The notes under the pieces were generated by a model. The model had not been told where the DNA came from. It searched no databases and saw only the letters and a program-made list of their open reading frames with translations. DNA of 64,000 nucleotides from Gammaproteobacteria bacterium (GTDB lineage Bacteria > Pseudomonadota > Gammaproteobacteria > Steroidobacterales > Steroidobacteraceae): the NCBI GenBank assembly GCA_021773365.1, contig JAJFKF010000017.1, positions 17,410 through 81,409 of the forward strand, read 5' to 3'. The position numbers were made by a program, and so were the translations under genes. Positions 42,154 through 52,300 of the stretch are shown piece by piece; position 1 is the stretch's first letter; every line of letters starts with the position of its first letter.

Positions 42154-42765
42154 CTATGTTTCGTCGGCACGCGCGCCCTCTGCCTCCTGCGGGCCACGAA
42201 GCTCCTGCAGCGGACGGATGCCGTGGAGGCGTCGTTCTTCATCGCTGACGGCCGACTCATCCACCGGCGCCAGTAGCCGCCGGCCGTCCTTCGACAACGT
42301 ATACTGCGTTCCATACCATTGCGGCCGTCCACGGTATCTCATGTACCGATCCCAGCTGGCGGCCACCATCCATCGCGCCAGCCTGTGGTCCGGATCCGCT
42401 GCCGCGCTGACCACCGCCAATCCGTGGGCCAGCCGGTAGTCACCGGCATCAGAGCCATGTTGAAAAATCATGGCCGCATGCAGAAAGTCCCGGGAAGTAC
42501 GCAGGTCACCGGCGCGCAGTATCTCCAACATCTCCTCGCGCCGATCCGCATCGTTGACACGCAATTGCGCCGCCTGCTCGGCAGGCAAGCTATGCAGGCC
42601 GTCAGCCGTCAGGGCGTGGCGCTCCGCCTGATCCTGACGGTACAGCTCCGCGGCGCGGGCATTGTCACTACTGCGTGCCTCGCCGGCCCAGCCATGGATG
42701 ACTACCATGCTGAACATCACCGCAAGAACCGTCGCCGGCACGATAACTCTTCCACACATGCGCAT
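42154..42765 (-). CDS. Secreted DUF6624-like protein, coupled to receptor G
   Basis: A 203-residue protein with an N-terminal signal or anchor (VIVPATVLAVMFSMVVIHGW) and a conserved region DRREEMLEILRAGDL, DFLHAAMIFQHGSDAGDYRL, AASWDRYMRY, PQWYGTQYTL. This resembles the DUF6624 group of small exported proteins of unknown function. ATG at 42765 is chosen because AGGAG lies 7 bases upstream; the frame extends to 42795 but would overlap the receptor. It starts 10 bases after the receptor G stop on the same strand, so an operon is likely. It converges with the second receptor of system F across 10 bases. Family call from memory of motifs. Confidence 0.65.
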   Translation of the reverse strand: MRMCGRVIVPATVLAVMFSMVVIHGWAGEARSSDNARAAELYRQDQAERHALTADGLHSLPAEQAAQLRVNDADRREEMLEILRAGDLRTSRDFLHAAMIFQHGSDAGDYRLAHGLAVVSAAADPDHRLARWMVAASWDRYMRYRGRPQWYGTQYTLSKDGRRLLAPVDESAVSDEERRLHGIRPLQELRGPQEAEGARADET

Positions 42766-42775
42766 ATCGCCGCTC

Positions 42776-45700
42776 CTAGTCGAAGCTGTGCGCAACCTGG
42801 ACGCGGAAGTACCGGCCCCGCAGGTCGTGGAAAGAAGTGTTGACGATACGCTGATAGGTCAGATCGAAGGGAGGCTGCTTGTCGAACAGGTTGCTGATGG
42901 CAACATACAGACGCGTCTTGTCGGTGAGCTGAAGGCTGCTGGTCCAGTTAACGGTAGTGAACGACCCGATACGGCAGGCGCTGGGAAAAGCCTGTTCGTA
43001 CAGGCACGCAGACAGGGAGCTCTCCGCCTGCTTGAACGAGTCCGTATAGCTGACGCTTAATGTCGTCGACAGGGCGCTGCGGCCCAGCGTGATCGCGCTG
43101 GTGCTCCGCCAGCGTGGGTTGTTGTAGTACCCTGCCACCGACGATACCGCCGATACATTGGATGCACGTTTGTCATGCTCCGCAATGTGGGTCGCATCCA
43201 GGCTCGCCCGCAGCCATGATTGTCCGCCGATGCGCCACTGGTACTGCAGCCCGAAATCAGCGCCGCGCACCCGCGTATTGCCGATATTCAGATAGCGCAG
43301 ATCCAGAAAAGTGACCGGACCGGGCAGACCGGGAACATCCGGGGGGCCGCGCTCAATACGGCCCGGGTACAACGCCTCATTGGCGAAGAGGAACGCCGGC
43401 GATGGACGACCGATTTCCTCATCGCGCTCAATTTCAAAGAAATCCAGCGACAGTTTCAATCCCTCGGTCGGGCGCAACAGCACCCCAAGATAGGTGCTGT
43501 TCGAATGCTCTGATTTCAGATCAGGGTTGGCCCCGTTGATCCCGTCCACGCGCAGACAATCGGTCTGGGCGCCGGTTACTGGACAACGTACGGGGTCAAA
43601 CGTACTCACCAATGTCGTGCCGAAAGACTCCAACGAGGTTTCAAACATGGACGGTGCGCGAAACCCCTCGTCATATCCGGCACGCACTGACAGCCATTCG
43701 GTCGGCTCGAAGCTGATCGCAGCCTTCAGAGTCAGCGCCGATCCAGGGTCGCGCGTAGCCTGCCTGGCCTTGCTGTAGGCGTCATAGCGCGCGGCGAGCT
43801 GCAGTGACGATCTTGTGGTCAACGGAACTCCCACCTCTCCGAATGCGGAGCTGATGGTGCGTGAGTCAACCACGTCGCGCACGATCACGATGTCCACGTA
43901 CTCGCGCGCATCCAGGCCATCGTCTGAGGCCAGATCGATCTCCTCGCGGCGAAATTCAGCGCCGATCGCCACCTCCGCCTGACCGGCAGGAAGGTCGAAC
44001 AAGGCTCTGCTGGTACTGAAGTCTGCGCCCAGCAGCGTTGCCCGGCTGGTGTTCTCGAATGGCGGAGCGAGTCGCTCGCGTTGCGCGTTGTCGAGTACGG
44101 AGGGTTTTAGTGGATAGGCAGGCGGGATGAGGCCGAGAACGGAATACAGAAGTTCCTCGGTGCGCACAACATTTTCGTATCGTTGCGTGGCATCGCCCTG
44201 GTTCCAGGTGCCGGACATATCCCAGGACCATCCCGCCGCTTCTCCGCGTACGCCGGCGACCGCGCGATAGTTGGCAGAGGTCACCTCCAGGACTCGCCTG
44301 CCGAACTCGGTTGCAACATACATCCCAAAGGCCAGCGGCTCGGTATCCGAACCCGGGAAGGTGTAGGTCGCCGGGTAGACGCCGCTCTGCAGTTCCGTCG
44401 ACGCCAGGCCGACAAACATATCCGTTTGTGAGGAACTTACCTGCGTGTCATCTTGCGAATAGCTGAGCTCAGAGTACAGCACCGCCGGTCCGCGCAGCCA
44501 TGAGCCGCTGAGAAACATGGAAGTGCTTCCCCGGTCGGCGAGGGCTGCGGTATCCCGGTTCTGATCATGCGTACACGTTCCGTCAGCACGCAGCGCACCC
44601 GGTGGGCAGGGGAATACCGTGCCGAGGTATGCGCCGGTCAATGTTGAAACATTTACGCTGTTGCTGCCCGGCAGGCGGAAATCATCCAGACCGAAGCGCC
44701 GTAGATCCGAACTTCGGGTGATGTCCCGGTCAGCGAAATCGAAACCGTCCACCGAGCGATGTTCAAGATTCAGCAGCAGATTATAGCCATCCGCCTCGAG
44801 ATGCCCCTTCCCGATAAGGCCGGAGAACGTGCCGCCCAGTGAATCTCCATGTCCTGACACACCCGCTTCGGCATGAATGTCCGCCCCGTCATAGCTGGCC
44901 TTGAGAATCACGTTGATTACCCCGGATATCGCATCCGAGCCGTACATGGCCGACGCGCCGCTCTTCAGCACCTCAATACGCTCGATGGCGCCGAAGGGCA
45001 GACTGTCGAGATTGACGAATGCCGAAGTCGTTCCCGAGGCATAGCCGTAAGTCACCACCCGGCGGCCGTTCAGCAGCACCAGGGTGGAACCCACGCCAAG
45101 TCCCCGCAGGTTCGCCCCGGTGGCACCCACGACGGCGTCTCCGCTACCACCCAAGGCTGTACTGCCAGTCGCCGCACCGCCATTGGCAATACCGCTGGAT
45201 GCCGGAAGGCGCTGCAGGGCCTCCGCAATGGAGCTGATACCGGCTTCGCGCATCTCGTCGGCGGTGATCACCTGCACGGTGGACATGCCTTCGAAGCGGC
45301 TACCCAGCCGCGTGCCAGTCACCACGAGCTCCTGCGAGGATGGTCTGCCGCCGTCAGTCTTCTGTAGCTCCTCGGTTCTTGCTGTTTCGTCGCCGCTGGC
45401 TTGCGCCAGAGACATGTCGTTCGCTGGTTGCAACCGCACCGATGGTGCGCCGGAGGGTTGTTCAGCTGGTGCGGCGGCACGCCTGGGCCGAATTGCCACG
45501 GTGCTGTCATTCAGAAACTCATAGGCCAGAGATGTACCGATGAGTAGCTTGCGGAGCGCTGCCTGCGGGGTGAACTCACCGGCCACGCGAGGGGTGATGA
45601 CATGGACACCGTCGGTCCAGTCGATCACTACCTGCAAGCCTGACTGGCGGGCAAAGACATTCAGCGCATCGCTGATCGGCTGGGCATCGATTTGAAATTC

Positions 45701-45790
45701 CCGGCTGGCTTCCTCCGCAGAGGCGATACCGCCCAGTCCGCACAGCGCCATCGCGCCAACACACACCATGGTCATATTCAGCAGCTTCAT
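42776..45790 (-). CDS. TonB-dependent receptor with STN domain, system G (different receptor type)
   Basis: A 1004-residue outer-membrane receptor. Signal peptide about 1-25 (ALCGLGGIASAEE), STN about 30-100 (PISDALNVFARQSGLQVVID, LRKLLIGTSLAYEFLNDST), TonB box ELVVTGTR near 153-160, plug with LVLLNGRRVVTYG and SAMYGSDAISGVINVILK, barrel with LRAGYDEGFRAPS, ending VAHSFD. It lacks the EILVKGAR/NTDIRRTEDD signature of the other eight receptors and belongs to the common ELVVTG group. Start ATG at 45790 has AGGATAGG upstream. It is divergent from fecI-G with matched promoter boxes. Substrate unknown. Confidence 0.95.
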   Translation of the reverse strand: MKLLNMTMVCVGAMALCGLGGIASAEEASREFQIDAQPISDALNVFARQSGLQVVIDWTDGVHVITPRVAGEFTPQAALRKLLIGTSLAYEFLNDSTVAIRPRRAAAPAEQPSGAPSVRLQPANDMSLAQASGDETARTEELQKTDGGRPSSQELVVTGTRLGSRFEGMSTVQVITADEMREAGISSIAEALQRLPASSGIANGGAATGSTALGGSGDAVVGATGANLRGLGVGSTLVLLNGRRVVTYGYASGTTSAFVNLDSLPFGAIERIEVLKSGASAMYGSDAISGVINVILKASYDGADIHAEAGVSGHGDSLGGTFSGLIGKGHLEADGYNLLLNLEHRSVDGFDFADRDITRSSDLRRFGLDDFRLPGSNSVNVSTLTGAYLGTVFPCPPGALRADGTCTHDQNRDTAALADRGSTSMFLSGSWLRGPAVLYSELSYSQDDTQVSSSQTDMFVGLASTELQSGVYPATYTFPGSDTEPLAFGMYVATEFGRRVLEVTSANYRAVAGVRGEAAGWSWDMSGTWNQGDATQRYENVVRTEELLYSVLGLIPPAYPLKPSVLDNAQRERLAPPFENTSRATLLGADFSTSRALFDLPAGQAEVAIGAEFRREEIDLASDDGLDAREYVDIVIVRDVVDSRTISSAFGEVGVPLTTRSSLQLAARYDAYSKARQATRDPGSALTLKAAISFEPTEWLSVRAGYDEGFRAPSMFETSLESFGTTLVSTFDPVRCPVTGAQTDCLRVDGINGANPDLKSEHSNSTYLGVLLRPTEGLKLSLDFFEIERDEEIGRPSPAFLFANEALYPGRIERGPPDVPGLPGPVTFLDLRYLNIGNTRVRGADFGLQYQWRIGGQSWLRASLDATHIAEHDKRASNVSAVSSVAGYYNNPRWRSTSAITLGRSALSTTLSVSYTDSFKQAESSLSACLYEQAFPSACRIGSFTTVNWTSSLQLTDKTRLYVAISNLFDKQPPFDLTYQRIVNTSFHDLRGRYFRVQVAHSFD

Positions 45791-45867
45791 ATGGCCTATC
45801 CTCTTTCATGCTTCGTCGGGTTGCCACCGCGACAGTCGCGGCGGTTGCGCCCGATCAATCGATGCCA

Positions 45868-45944
45868 TATAAGAAGCTGCTGAAGCGCAAAGTGATTACA
45901 CGCCACTACGCTGTAATCAGTTTTCCTCCTCGGGCGCTCTTATA
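45868..45944. promoter_or_regulatory. Matched divergent ECF promoters of system G
   Basis: GTAATCA-N19-CTTATA occurs on both strands. Plus-strand boxes are 45913-45919 and 45939-45944; minus-strand boxes are the complements of 45893-45899 and 45868-45873. The inner boxes form a 7-bp dyad 13 bp apart. The plus -10 ends 5 bases before ATG 45950, which argues for a later fecI-G start. A separate hairpin CCGCGA/TCGCGG at 45827-45841 lies in the receptor leader. Confidence 0.55.
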
Positions 45945-45967
45945 GAGGTATGCGGGATCGATCATCG

Positions 45968-46546
45968 ATGCGGCAGCATCGCCCCAGACACGTGAGCCAT
46001 GGCGACAGCAGTGGCCTGGCAGCCCTTGCGCTGAAGCAGTTCAGTGCAGGACTGCAGCGCTACCTGCTGCGCCGCACCCGCGGCCGCCAGGATGCAGAGG
46101 ATCTGGCTCAGGAGATATATCTGCGCCTGCTGCGCGTCGGTGACGCCTCCCAGATCAAATGCCCCCAAGCATACGTCTATCGCGTTGCAGTCAATGTATT
46201 GAACGAGTTCAATCTACATCAGCAGCGCGGCGCGGTAGCTTATGACTCGCTCGCCATAGCGGAAACCGACCTGCCGGCCGATGAGATAGACTCGCCCGAG
46301 GAGGTCTACGAACGCCGCCGCCTGCAGCAGCGACTTGCGGCCATGGTTGAGCAGCTCTCACCCATGCAAAAAGCGGTATTCTTGCTGGCCAAGCACCGCG
46401 ACATGTCGCATGCGGATATCGCCGCGCACCTCGGCATCTCCATCAATACGGCCAGAGTGCACCTGCATCGCGCCATCTGTCATTGCCGCCGGGCGCTCGC
46501 TGAAGACGGTGAGCTGCGCCACGACGGTCAACGGGGTCGTTCATGA
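45968..46546 (+). CDS. FecI-type ECF sigma factor, system G
   Basis: A 192-residue sigma factor from this start. Region 2 lies at about 25-90 (LQRYLLRRTRGRQDAEDLAQ, EIYLRLLRV, AYVYRVAVNVLNEFN) and region 4 at about 125-178 (VEQLSPMQKAVFLLAKHRDM, ADIAAHLGISINTARVHL). ATG 45950 opens the frame but lies 5 bases from the predicted -10 box, so ATG 45968, with GGGA 10 bases upstream, is preferred; GTG 45992 is another option. The gene overlaps fecR-G by 4 bases. Confidence 0.88.
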   Translation: MRQHRPRHVSHGDSSGLAALALKQFSAGLQRYLLRRTRGRQDAEDLAQEIYLRLLRVGDASQIKCPQAYVYRVAVNVLNEFNLHQQRGAVAYDSLAIAETDLPADEIDSPEEVYERRRLQQRLAAMVEQLSPMQKAVFLLAKHRDMSHADIAAHLGISINTARVHLHRAICHCRRALAEDGELRHDGQRGRS

Positions 46547-47610
46547 AGACCTATCGCGAAGAAGCCTCACGACAACTGACCACCGAGCAGGCCGCACAAT
46601 GGCTTTGTGATCTGCGTAGCGACGGCGGCAGTACAATCGATCGAGCGGCATTTTTCTCCTGGCTGAGACAATCGCCTCGGCATGTGGAGGAATTTCTGCT
46701 GGCCACCTCGGTCTGGAAAGCCTTCGATGGCGCCGACCCGATCAGCGATGAGGGGCTTGGGCAGGCCGTGGCAGCGGCGAAAGCATCAGGTGACACCGAG
46801 ACTGTGGTCACGCTGCCGGCAGCCTCCAACGCCCGGCGATCGAGGAATCAAGGTTGGCGGCGACTGGGCTGGGCGATCGCCGCTGTAGTGATCGCTGCCT
46901 GTGCTTTGGCCTGGTGGGTACCCGGCCTTGAAAAGGCGAGCATCTATACCACCGCGGTCGGCGAGCAGCGCGCGGTGCGGCTGGCTGATGGCTCCGTTCT
47001 GTATCTGAACACCGCATCCCGCGTCGAGGTTCACTACGAGGATCACGAGCGGCGAATGAACCTCATAGCTGGAGAAGCCCTGTTTGTTGTTGCGCATCAG
47101 CCAAACCGCCCGTTTCGGGTAATGGCAGGTCCGGCGATGATCGAGGCGCTGGGGACGCAGTTCAACGTGCGCCGGCACACTGACAACACCCGGATAGTCG
47201 TACTGGAGGGCAAGATCAGGATTGTTGCGGATGCGCCTGAGGCACTCACGGACGGAGAAGCCGTCACGCCCCGCAACGCCCACTCCGAAATATCACTCGG
47301 CATGGGTGAAACAGCCATGGTCGGCGGCGATGGGCGGATCACCACTGGTAACAGTCCGGAGAGCGCCGTCGCCACCGTCTGGCGTGAACGGCGCCTGGTC
47401 TTTCGTGGGGAGCGTCTTGAGGACATTGCCGCGGAGTTCAATCGCTACAACTTGCGCAAAATGGAAGTGGTGGGGAAATCAGCCAGGAACAAACGCCTGG
47501 CAGGCACATTCAACGCCGATGATCCCGCGTCGCTGGCGCTGTTCTTGAGAAAATACGACGAATTGTCGGTGGAAGCTACCGCGGAAGCCTTCATCGTGCG
47601 CGACCGTTGA
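46543..47610 (+). CDS. FecR-type anti-sigma factor, system G
   Basis: A 355-residue inner-membrane protein. DUF4880 at about 15-60 (AAQWLCDLRSDGGSTIDRAA, SWLRQSPRHVEEFLLA), transmembrane segment about 109-126, FecR domain about 135-245 (VRLADGSVLYLNTASRVEVH, LIAGEALFVVAHQ, GTQFNVRRHTDN) and DUF4974 from about 290 (LEDIAAEFNRYN, LAGTFNADDPASLALFL). Only 12 bases separate its stop from fecI-H, so systems G and H may share a transcript. Confidence 0.93.
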   Translation: MKTYREEASRQLTTEQAAQWLCDLRSDGGSTIDRAAFFSWLRQSPRHVEEFLLATSVWKAFDGADPISDEGLGQAVAAAKASGDTETVVTLPAASNARRSRNQGWRRLGWAIAAVVIAACALAWWVPGLEKASIYTTAVGEQRAVRLADGSVLYLNTASRVEVHYEDHERRMNLIAGEALFVVAHQPNRPFRVMAGPAMIEALGTQFNVRRHTDNTRIVVLEGKIRIVADAPEALTDGEAVTPRNAHSEISLGMGETAMVGGDGRITTGNSPESAVATVWRERRLVFRGERLEDIAAEFNRYNLRKMEVVGKSARNKRLAGTFNADDPASLALFLRKYDELSVEATAEAFIVRDR

Positions 47611-47622
47611 GGCGCTTGTATT

Positions 47623-48195
47623 GTGAAGCGCATTACTGCCCGATCAGCCGCAAGACCCGCTGATAGTTCGTCAGACGAGCAGGACCGGGCGCTGCTGGCC
47701 GCGCTGTCACAACGCTTCCGCGGTGTACTGATGCGCTATTTTGAGCGCCACCTGCGTGAATCGGCGGACGTGGAAGACATGGTGCAGGAGGTGTTCATGC
47801 GCCTGTTGCGCCGGCGCGATCTGGTTGCCATCAATCGGCAGGAAGGCTATCTGTTCGAAACTGCGGCCAGTGTCATGCGCGACCGGGCCCGGCGGCGTGC
47901 AGTGCGTCATGCGCAGTCGCATGAACGCTACGAGGAATCCGTGCACGCTGTTGAGGATGTATCGCTGGAGCGCGTCTCTATGGATACGGAGGCCCTGCAG
48001 ATGCTGGCGCGTGCGCTGCAGGAACTGCCCGAGCGGACCCGAATGGTTTTTGTGCTGCACCGGATGGAAGAGCTGCGCCAGAGTGAGATCGCGCGGCGGC
48101 TCGGTATCTCCGTCAGCGCGGTGGAGAAACACATGATCAAGGCCATGGCCTATCTGATGGACAGCGTCGGAATCAGCGGACCTCGGCAGTCATGA
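47623..48195 (+). CDS. FecI-type ECF sigma factor, system H
   Basis: A 190-residue sigma factor. Region 2 lies at about 33-100 (LMRYFERHLRESADVEDMVQ, EVFMRLLRRRDL, GYLFETAASVMRDRARR) and region 4 at about 128-182 (LQELPERTRMVFVLHRMEEL, SEIARRLGISVSAVEKHM). The GTG at 47623 is the first usable start; the 30-residue N-terminus is poorly conserved, so an internal ATG is possible. No promoter boxes shared with receptor H were found upstream, consistent with readthrough from system G. Confidence 0.9.
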   Translation: MKRITARSAARPADSSSDEQDRALLAALSQRFRGVLMRYFERHLRESADVEDMVQEVFMRLLRRRDLVAINRQEGYLFETAASVMRDRARRRAVRHAQSHERYEESVHAVEDVSLERVSMDTEALQMLARALQELPERTRMVFVLHRMEELRQSEIARRLGISVSAVEKHMIKAMAYLMDSVGISGPRQS

Positions 48196-49229
48196 GCCTC
48201 GATTCCACTTCCAATGCCGGTCCGGGTCTGACAGAAATCGCCGCACAGTGGCTGCTGCGCGAGCAGGGTGCTGGATTGAGCGAGCGCAAGCGTGAGCAGC
48301 GCGATGCGTGGCTGGAGCAAAGTCCGTCTCATCGCGCCGCCTATGATCGGGCGCGGGCGGTGTGGGATCTGAGCGGACAGGCCGCCGGCGAACAGGAATT
48401 GCGCGCCATGCGCGCTGACGCCCTGGCCGCTCGTCCCCGGCGCCGCCGCCGTTTCCTCGCCGATGTCCTTGCGGCCGGTTTCGTTGCCGCCGCGTTCGGA
48501 TTGGGTGGGTGGTACCTGATCGGCCACTGGAGCGAGCTGACGCAGCAGTGGCGCTGGGCGGGGCTGGGCGAGTATCGGGCCAGGTACAGCACCGCGGTGG
48601 GCGAGCGCCTGACCACGACGCTGCTCGATGGCTCCAGTGTTTCGCTGAATACAGGTAGTGATCTGGCCGTTGACTTTTCGAGTACCGAGCGGCGTATCTA
48701 CCTGCGCCGCGGGCAGGCATTCTTCGAAGTCAAACGCAACGCGCGGCGGCCGTTTGTGGTTATTGCCGGCGATCGGCGCATCAAGGCGCTGGGCACGTCC
48801 TTCGATGTGCGCGTGGATGACGGGCGGGTGCAGGTATTGCTGCTGGATGGTCGGGTTGCCGTGGACCGTCCCAACGCGCCCGGTGGCACCGTCGAACTCA
48901 CGCCCGGTGAGCGGCTCACCGCGGCCTCGGCTGCCCCGGCCCGGATCCAGGCCGCCGATATGGAGCGGCTGACGAGCTGGCACAGTGGTCGACTGGTTTT
49001 TCAGGATCAGTCGTTGGCCGATACGGTGGCCGAGTTGAACCGTTACACACGGGAGACGATGCGGATCGACGATCCGCGGGTGGGCGCGCTGCGTGTCAGC
49101 GCGGTTTTCCGCATTTCCCAGGCGGACCGTTTCGCCCGCTCAATGACCGAATTGTTTCCGCTCATTGCCGTTCAGCAACCGGACGGCACTCTGAAGCTGA
49201 AATTCTCCACGCCCGTAGGTGAGGATTGA
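48192..49229 (+). CDS. FecR-type anti-sigma factor, system H
   Basis: A 345-residue inner-membrane protein. DUF4880 at about 12-60 (AAQWLLREQGAGLSERKREQ, RDAWLEQSPSHRAAYDRA), transmembrane segment about 91-110, FecR domain about 125-225 (TTTLLDGSSVSLNTGSDLAV, LRRGQAFFEVKRN, LGTSFDVRVDDG) and a C-terminal region from about 265 (LADTVAELNRYTRETMRIDD, VSAVFRISQADRFARSM). ATGA overlap with fecI-H. Relayed signal should come from receptor H. Confidence 0.92.
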   Translation: MSLDSTSNAGPGLTEIAAQWLLREQGAGLSERKREQRDAWLEQSPSHRAAYDRARAVWDLSGQAAGEQELRAMRADALAARPRRRRRFLADVLAAGFVAAAFGLGGWYLIGHWSELTQQWRWAGLGEYRARYSTAVGERLTTTLLDGSSVSLNTGSDLAVDFSSTERRIYLRRGQAFFEVKRNARRPFVVIAGDRRIKALGTSFDVRVDDGRVQVLLLDGRVAVDRPNAPGGTVELTPGERLTAASAAPARIQAADMERLTSWHSGRLVFQDQSLADTVAELNRYTRETMRIDDPRVGALRVSAVFRISQADRFARSMTELFPLIAVQQPDGTLKLKFSTPVGED

Positions 49230-49303
49230 GCGAGCCCTTGCGTCCCTGAGGTACCGGCGCGGCTATCGACGTGGTCGGGCCAGATAACCAGAAGGGAGCA
49301 GTC

Positions 49304-52300
49304 ATGCCGAAGTCCAGACTTGCAGGGTCGGTGCCATGCGCGCTGGCGCTCTGTGGATTCTTTGTCTGCGCAGCAGTCGCGGCGCAGTCCGTGCAGTCGC
49401 CAGCATCCGCAACTGGTGATACCAGCCGTTTCGATATTCCCGCGCAGGATATGGGTACCGCACTGACGTTGTTCGGCGAGCAAAGTGATCGCGAGATAGT
49501 CTTTTCCCCTGAGACGACCCGTGAGAAGAGTGCGCCGGCGGTGGTCGGTGAGATGTCCTCGCTGCGTGCGCTGGAACGCATCCTAACCGGTTCCGGATTG
49601 ACCTATCGGGTGACCGAGGACGGTACGATCGTGGTGCTGTCCGGCGCCCCGCGAGAGAGCGGGTCGGCGCGGGTTCCGCATGCGCTGAGCCTGGCCGAAC
49701 GCGCGTCCGGGGCCTCCGTCGGCGATGCGCGGCGGCGTTCGCAGGCGGTGGATGGCTCGCACGGGCAGCCCCCGCCTGCGGACGATGCCGCCGCCGTGGA
49801 AGCGGCCGGTACGCCGGAGATACTCGTCAAGGGCGCGCGCACGCTGAACACCGACATCAAGCGTTCCGAGGATGCGCCGCAGCCTTACGTGGTGTTCGAG
49901 CGCCAGGCGATCGAAGGTTCGCAGGCCGTCAACCTGGAAGAGTTCCTGCGCACGCGGCTGCCGATGAACACCAGCGCGGGCAGTATTGGCCAGAACCCCG
50001 GCACTGCCAGCACCGTCTCCAGCATCAACCTGCGCGGACTGGGTGCGAATCAGACGCTGATCCTGGTCGACGGCCGGCGCATGCCCGGCGTGGGGGAAAC
50101 CGGTGCAACCACCCAGGCGGATATCAACGGCATTCCGCTGGCCGCCGTGGAACGTATCGAAGTACTGCCCTCCACGGCCGGGGGCATCTACGGCGGCAGC
50201 GCCACAGGAGGGGTGATCAACATCGTGCTGCGACGCGACTACGAGGGGCTGGAAGCCACGGCCACCTATGCCAATACCTTCGATGCGGATGCCGCTTCGA
50301 TGCGTCTGGATATCAGCGCCGGCTTCAGTCTGGAGGAAGGCCGCACGCGAGTGATGTTCAACGGCGCCTATACCGATGCCCATACGCTGCGCCTCGGCGA
50401 TCGCGATTTCACACGCCGGGGCATTGCCTTGCAGTTGAAGAACAACAGGGATGCCATCGAGGGCGCGAGTTATCCGCCGCTGGGCGCCACGGTGAACATC
50501 CGCAGCACTGGCGGTGACCTGGTGCTCGATGACATCTATGGAGGTGCCGCCCTGGGCAAGGCGTTTACCCATGTGCCGCTGGGCTATGCCGGCCCGGCTT
50601 CGGACAACGGTGCGGCATTGGTGGCCAATGCCGGCATGTACAACCTCGATCTTCCCCATGATCTGAACGGCGAGCAATTGGGGTTGCTGGCGGCGCCCGA
50701 AACGCATTCCTTTGCCATAAACATGCGGCGCGAGTTCGGTGAACGTGTCGAGGCGTTCATCGATCTCTCGCGGCTGGGCAACGAGGGGACCTCCTACAAC
50801 GCCGGCATTCCCAACGTGGTTTTCGATCTGCCTGAAGACTCGCCCGGCAATCCGTTCCAGCAGCCGATCAATGTGCGCTTCCCCGTGCCGAACCTGGCCT
50901 TCGAGGCGCGCAGCAAATCGACGGTGCTGCGAGTCGCGGGCGGCTTGCTGGCGCGGCTGCCGTTTCGCTGGACGGGGGAAGTGGACTATGGCTGGAGCCG
51001 CTCCCGCTTCGAACGGGTGAGCACCAACTCGGCGATCGACGATGCCGGCATCGCTGCGCTGGAAAGCGGTTTACCGTCGGCGGACGGCAGGCCGGCGCTG
51101 AACGTGCTGCAGGAGGGCAATACCTTTCCGATCGACTTCTCGCCCTACCTGCTGCCCTCGCCCAACTGGTTCCGCGGACCCTACGACACGGTGCTGAAGG
51201 ATGCCACGTTGCGCCTGTCCGGTCCGACCGTGCAGTTGTCAGGTGGACCGCTGATGTTGTCCGTGCTGGCCGCTCACCGCCAGGAAGATCTCGAGCGCTC
51301 CTTCTATCAGACAATCAACTATGGGGATGCAACGCCGGTCTACCAGTTCTATCCGCAGCGCTCGCAGCAGGTCAGGTCCTACTACATGGAAGGGCGCCTG
51401 CCGCTGATCTCCGCGCGCAACGCGCGGACCTGGGTGCGCGAACTGGAGGTGCAGGCCTCGGTGCGTCGCGATGAGTACAAGACCATCAGCGATGGGCAAT
51501 CGGGTTACGAAGTGAGCTCGATCGACGGGCCGTTTCCGATGCTTGAATATGCCACCAACCGCCTGTCCTCGAACGACTACACGCTGGGCGTGCGCTTCTC
51601 TCCGCTTCCGGACGTGACCCTGCGCGCCAGCTATGGCACCGGATTCCTGCCACCAGCGGTTACGCAGATTGCCCCAAACGAGATTCTGTTTCCCTTCTCG
51701 CTGGGGCTTGATCCGCAGCGCGGCAACACCAGTATGTTCGTTGGCGTGCCGTTTCGGTATGTTTTCGGTGGCAACCCGGACCTCAAACCGGAAACCTCCG
51801 AGAGTTGGTCGGCGGGCGTGATCTTCACGCCGGACTCAATTCCCGGCCTGCGCTTCTCGGCTGACTACACTCGTATCGAGAAGCGCGATGAAATTCAAAC
51901 GCCCAACCCGTCGTTTCTGTTGGCCAACGAGGACAATCTGCCGGGCCGCATCGAGCGGGGGGATAACCTGGCGAGTGACCCGGACGGCTGGGCCGGTCCG
52001 ATAACTCGCGTCGATGCGAGCTTCCTGAATATCGCGTCCACTTTTGTCGAGGCCTATGATTTCCAGCTCGACTACGACATGCAGACCGAGCGCCATGGCG
52101 GATTTCACTGGTATGCCATCGCCACTTGGGAGCCGCGCTACGAGAATCGGGTGTTGCCGGGGATGCCGCTGGTCGAAAGAGTGGGGTTCAACGATGGACC
52201 GCTGGAGTGGCGAGGCAACTTCGGCCTGAACTGGGATCGCGGAGCGTTGTCGGTGGGCTGGAATGCGCAGTACTACGCTTCGTACCTCGTGTATCCAGCC

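Noticed and set aside
47500..49303. Private promoter pair for system H
   Set aside because: Compared the bases before fecI-H and receptor H; only weak matches (TACCG ... ATCG) with unequal spacing, not convincing.
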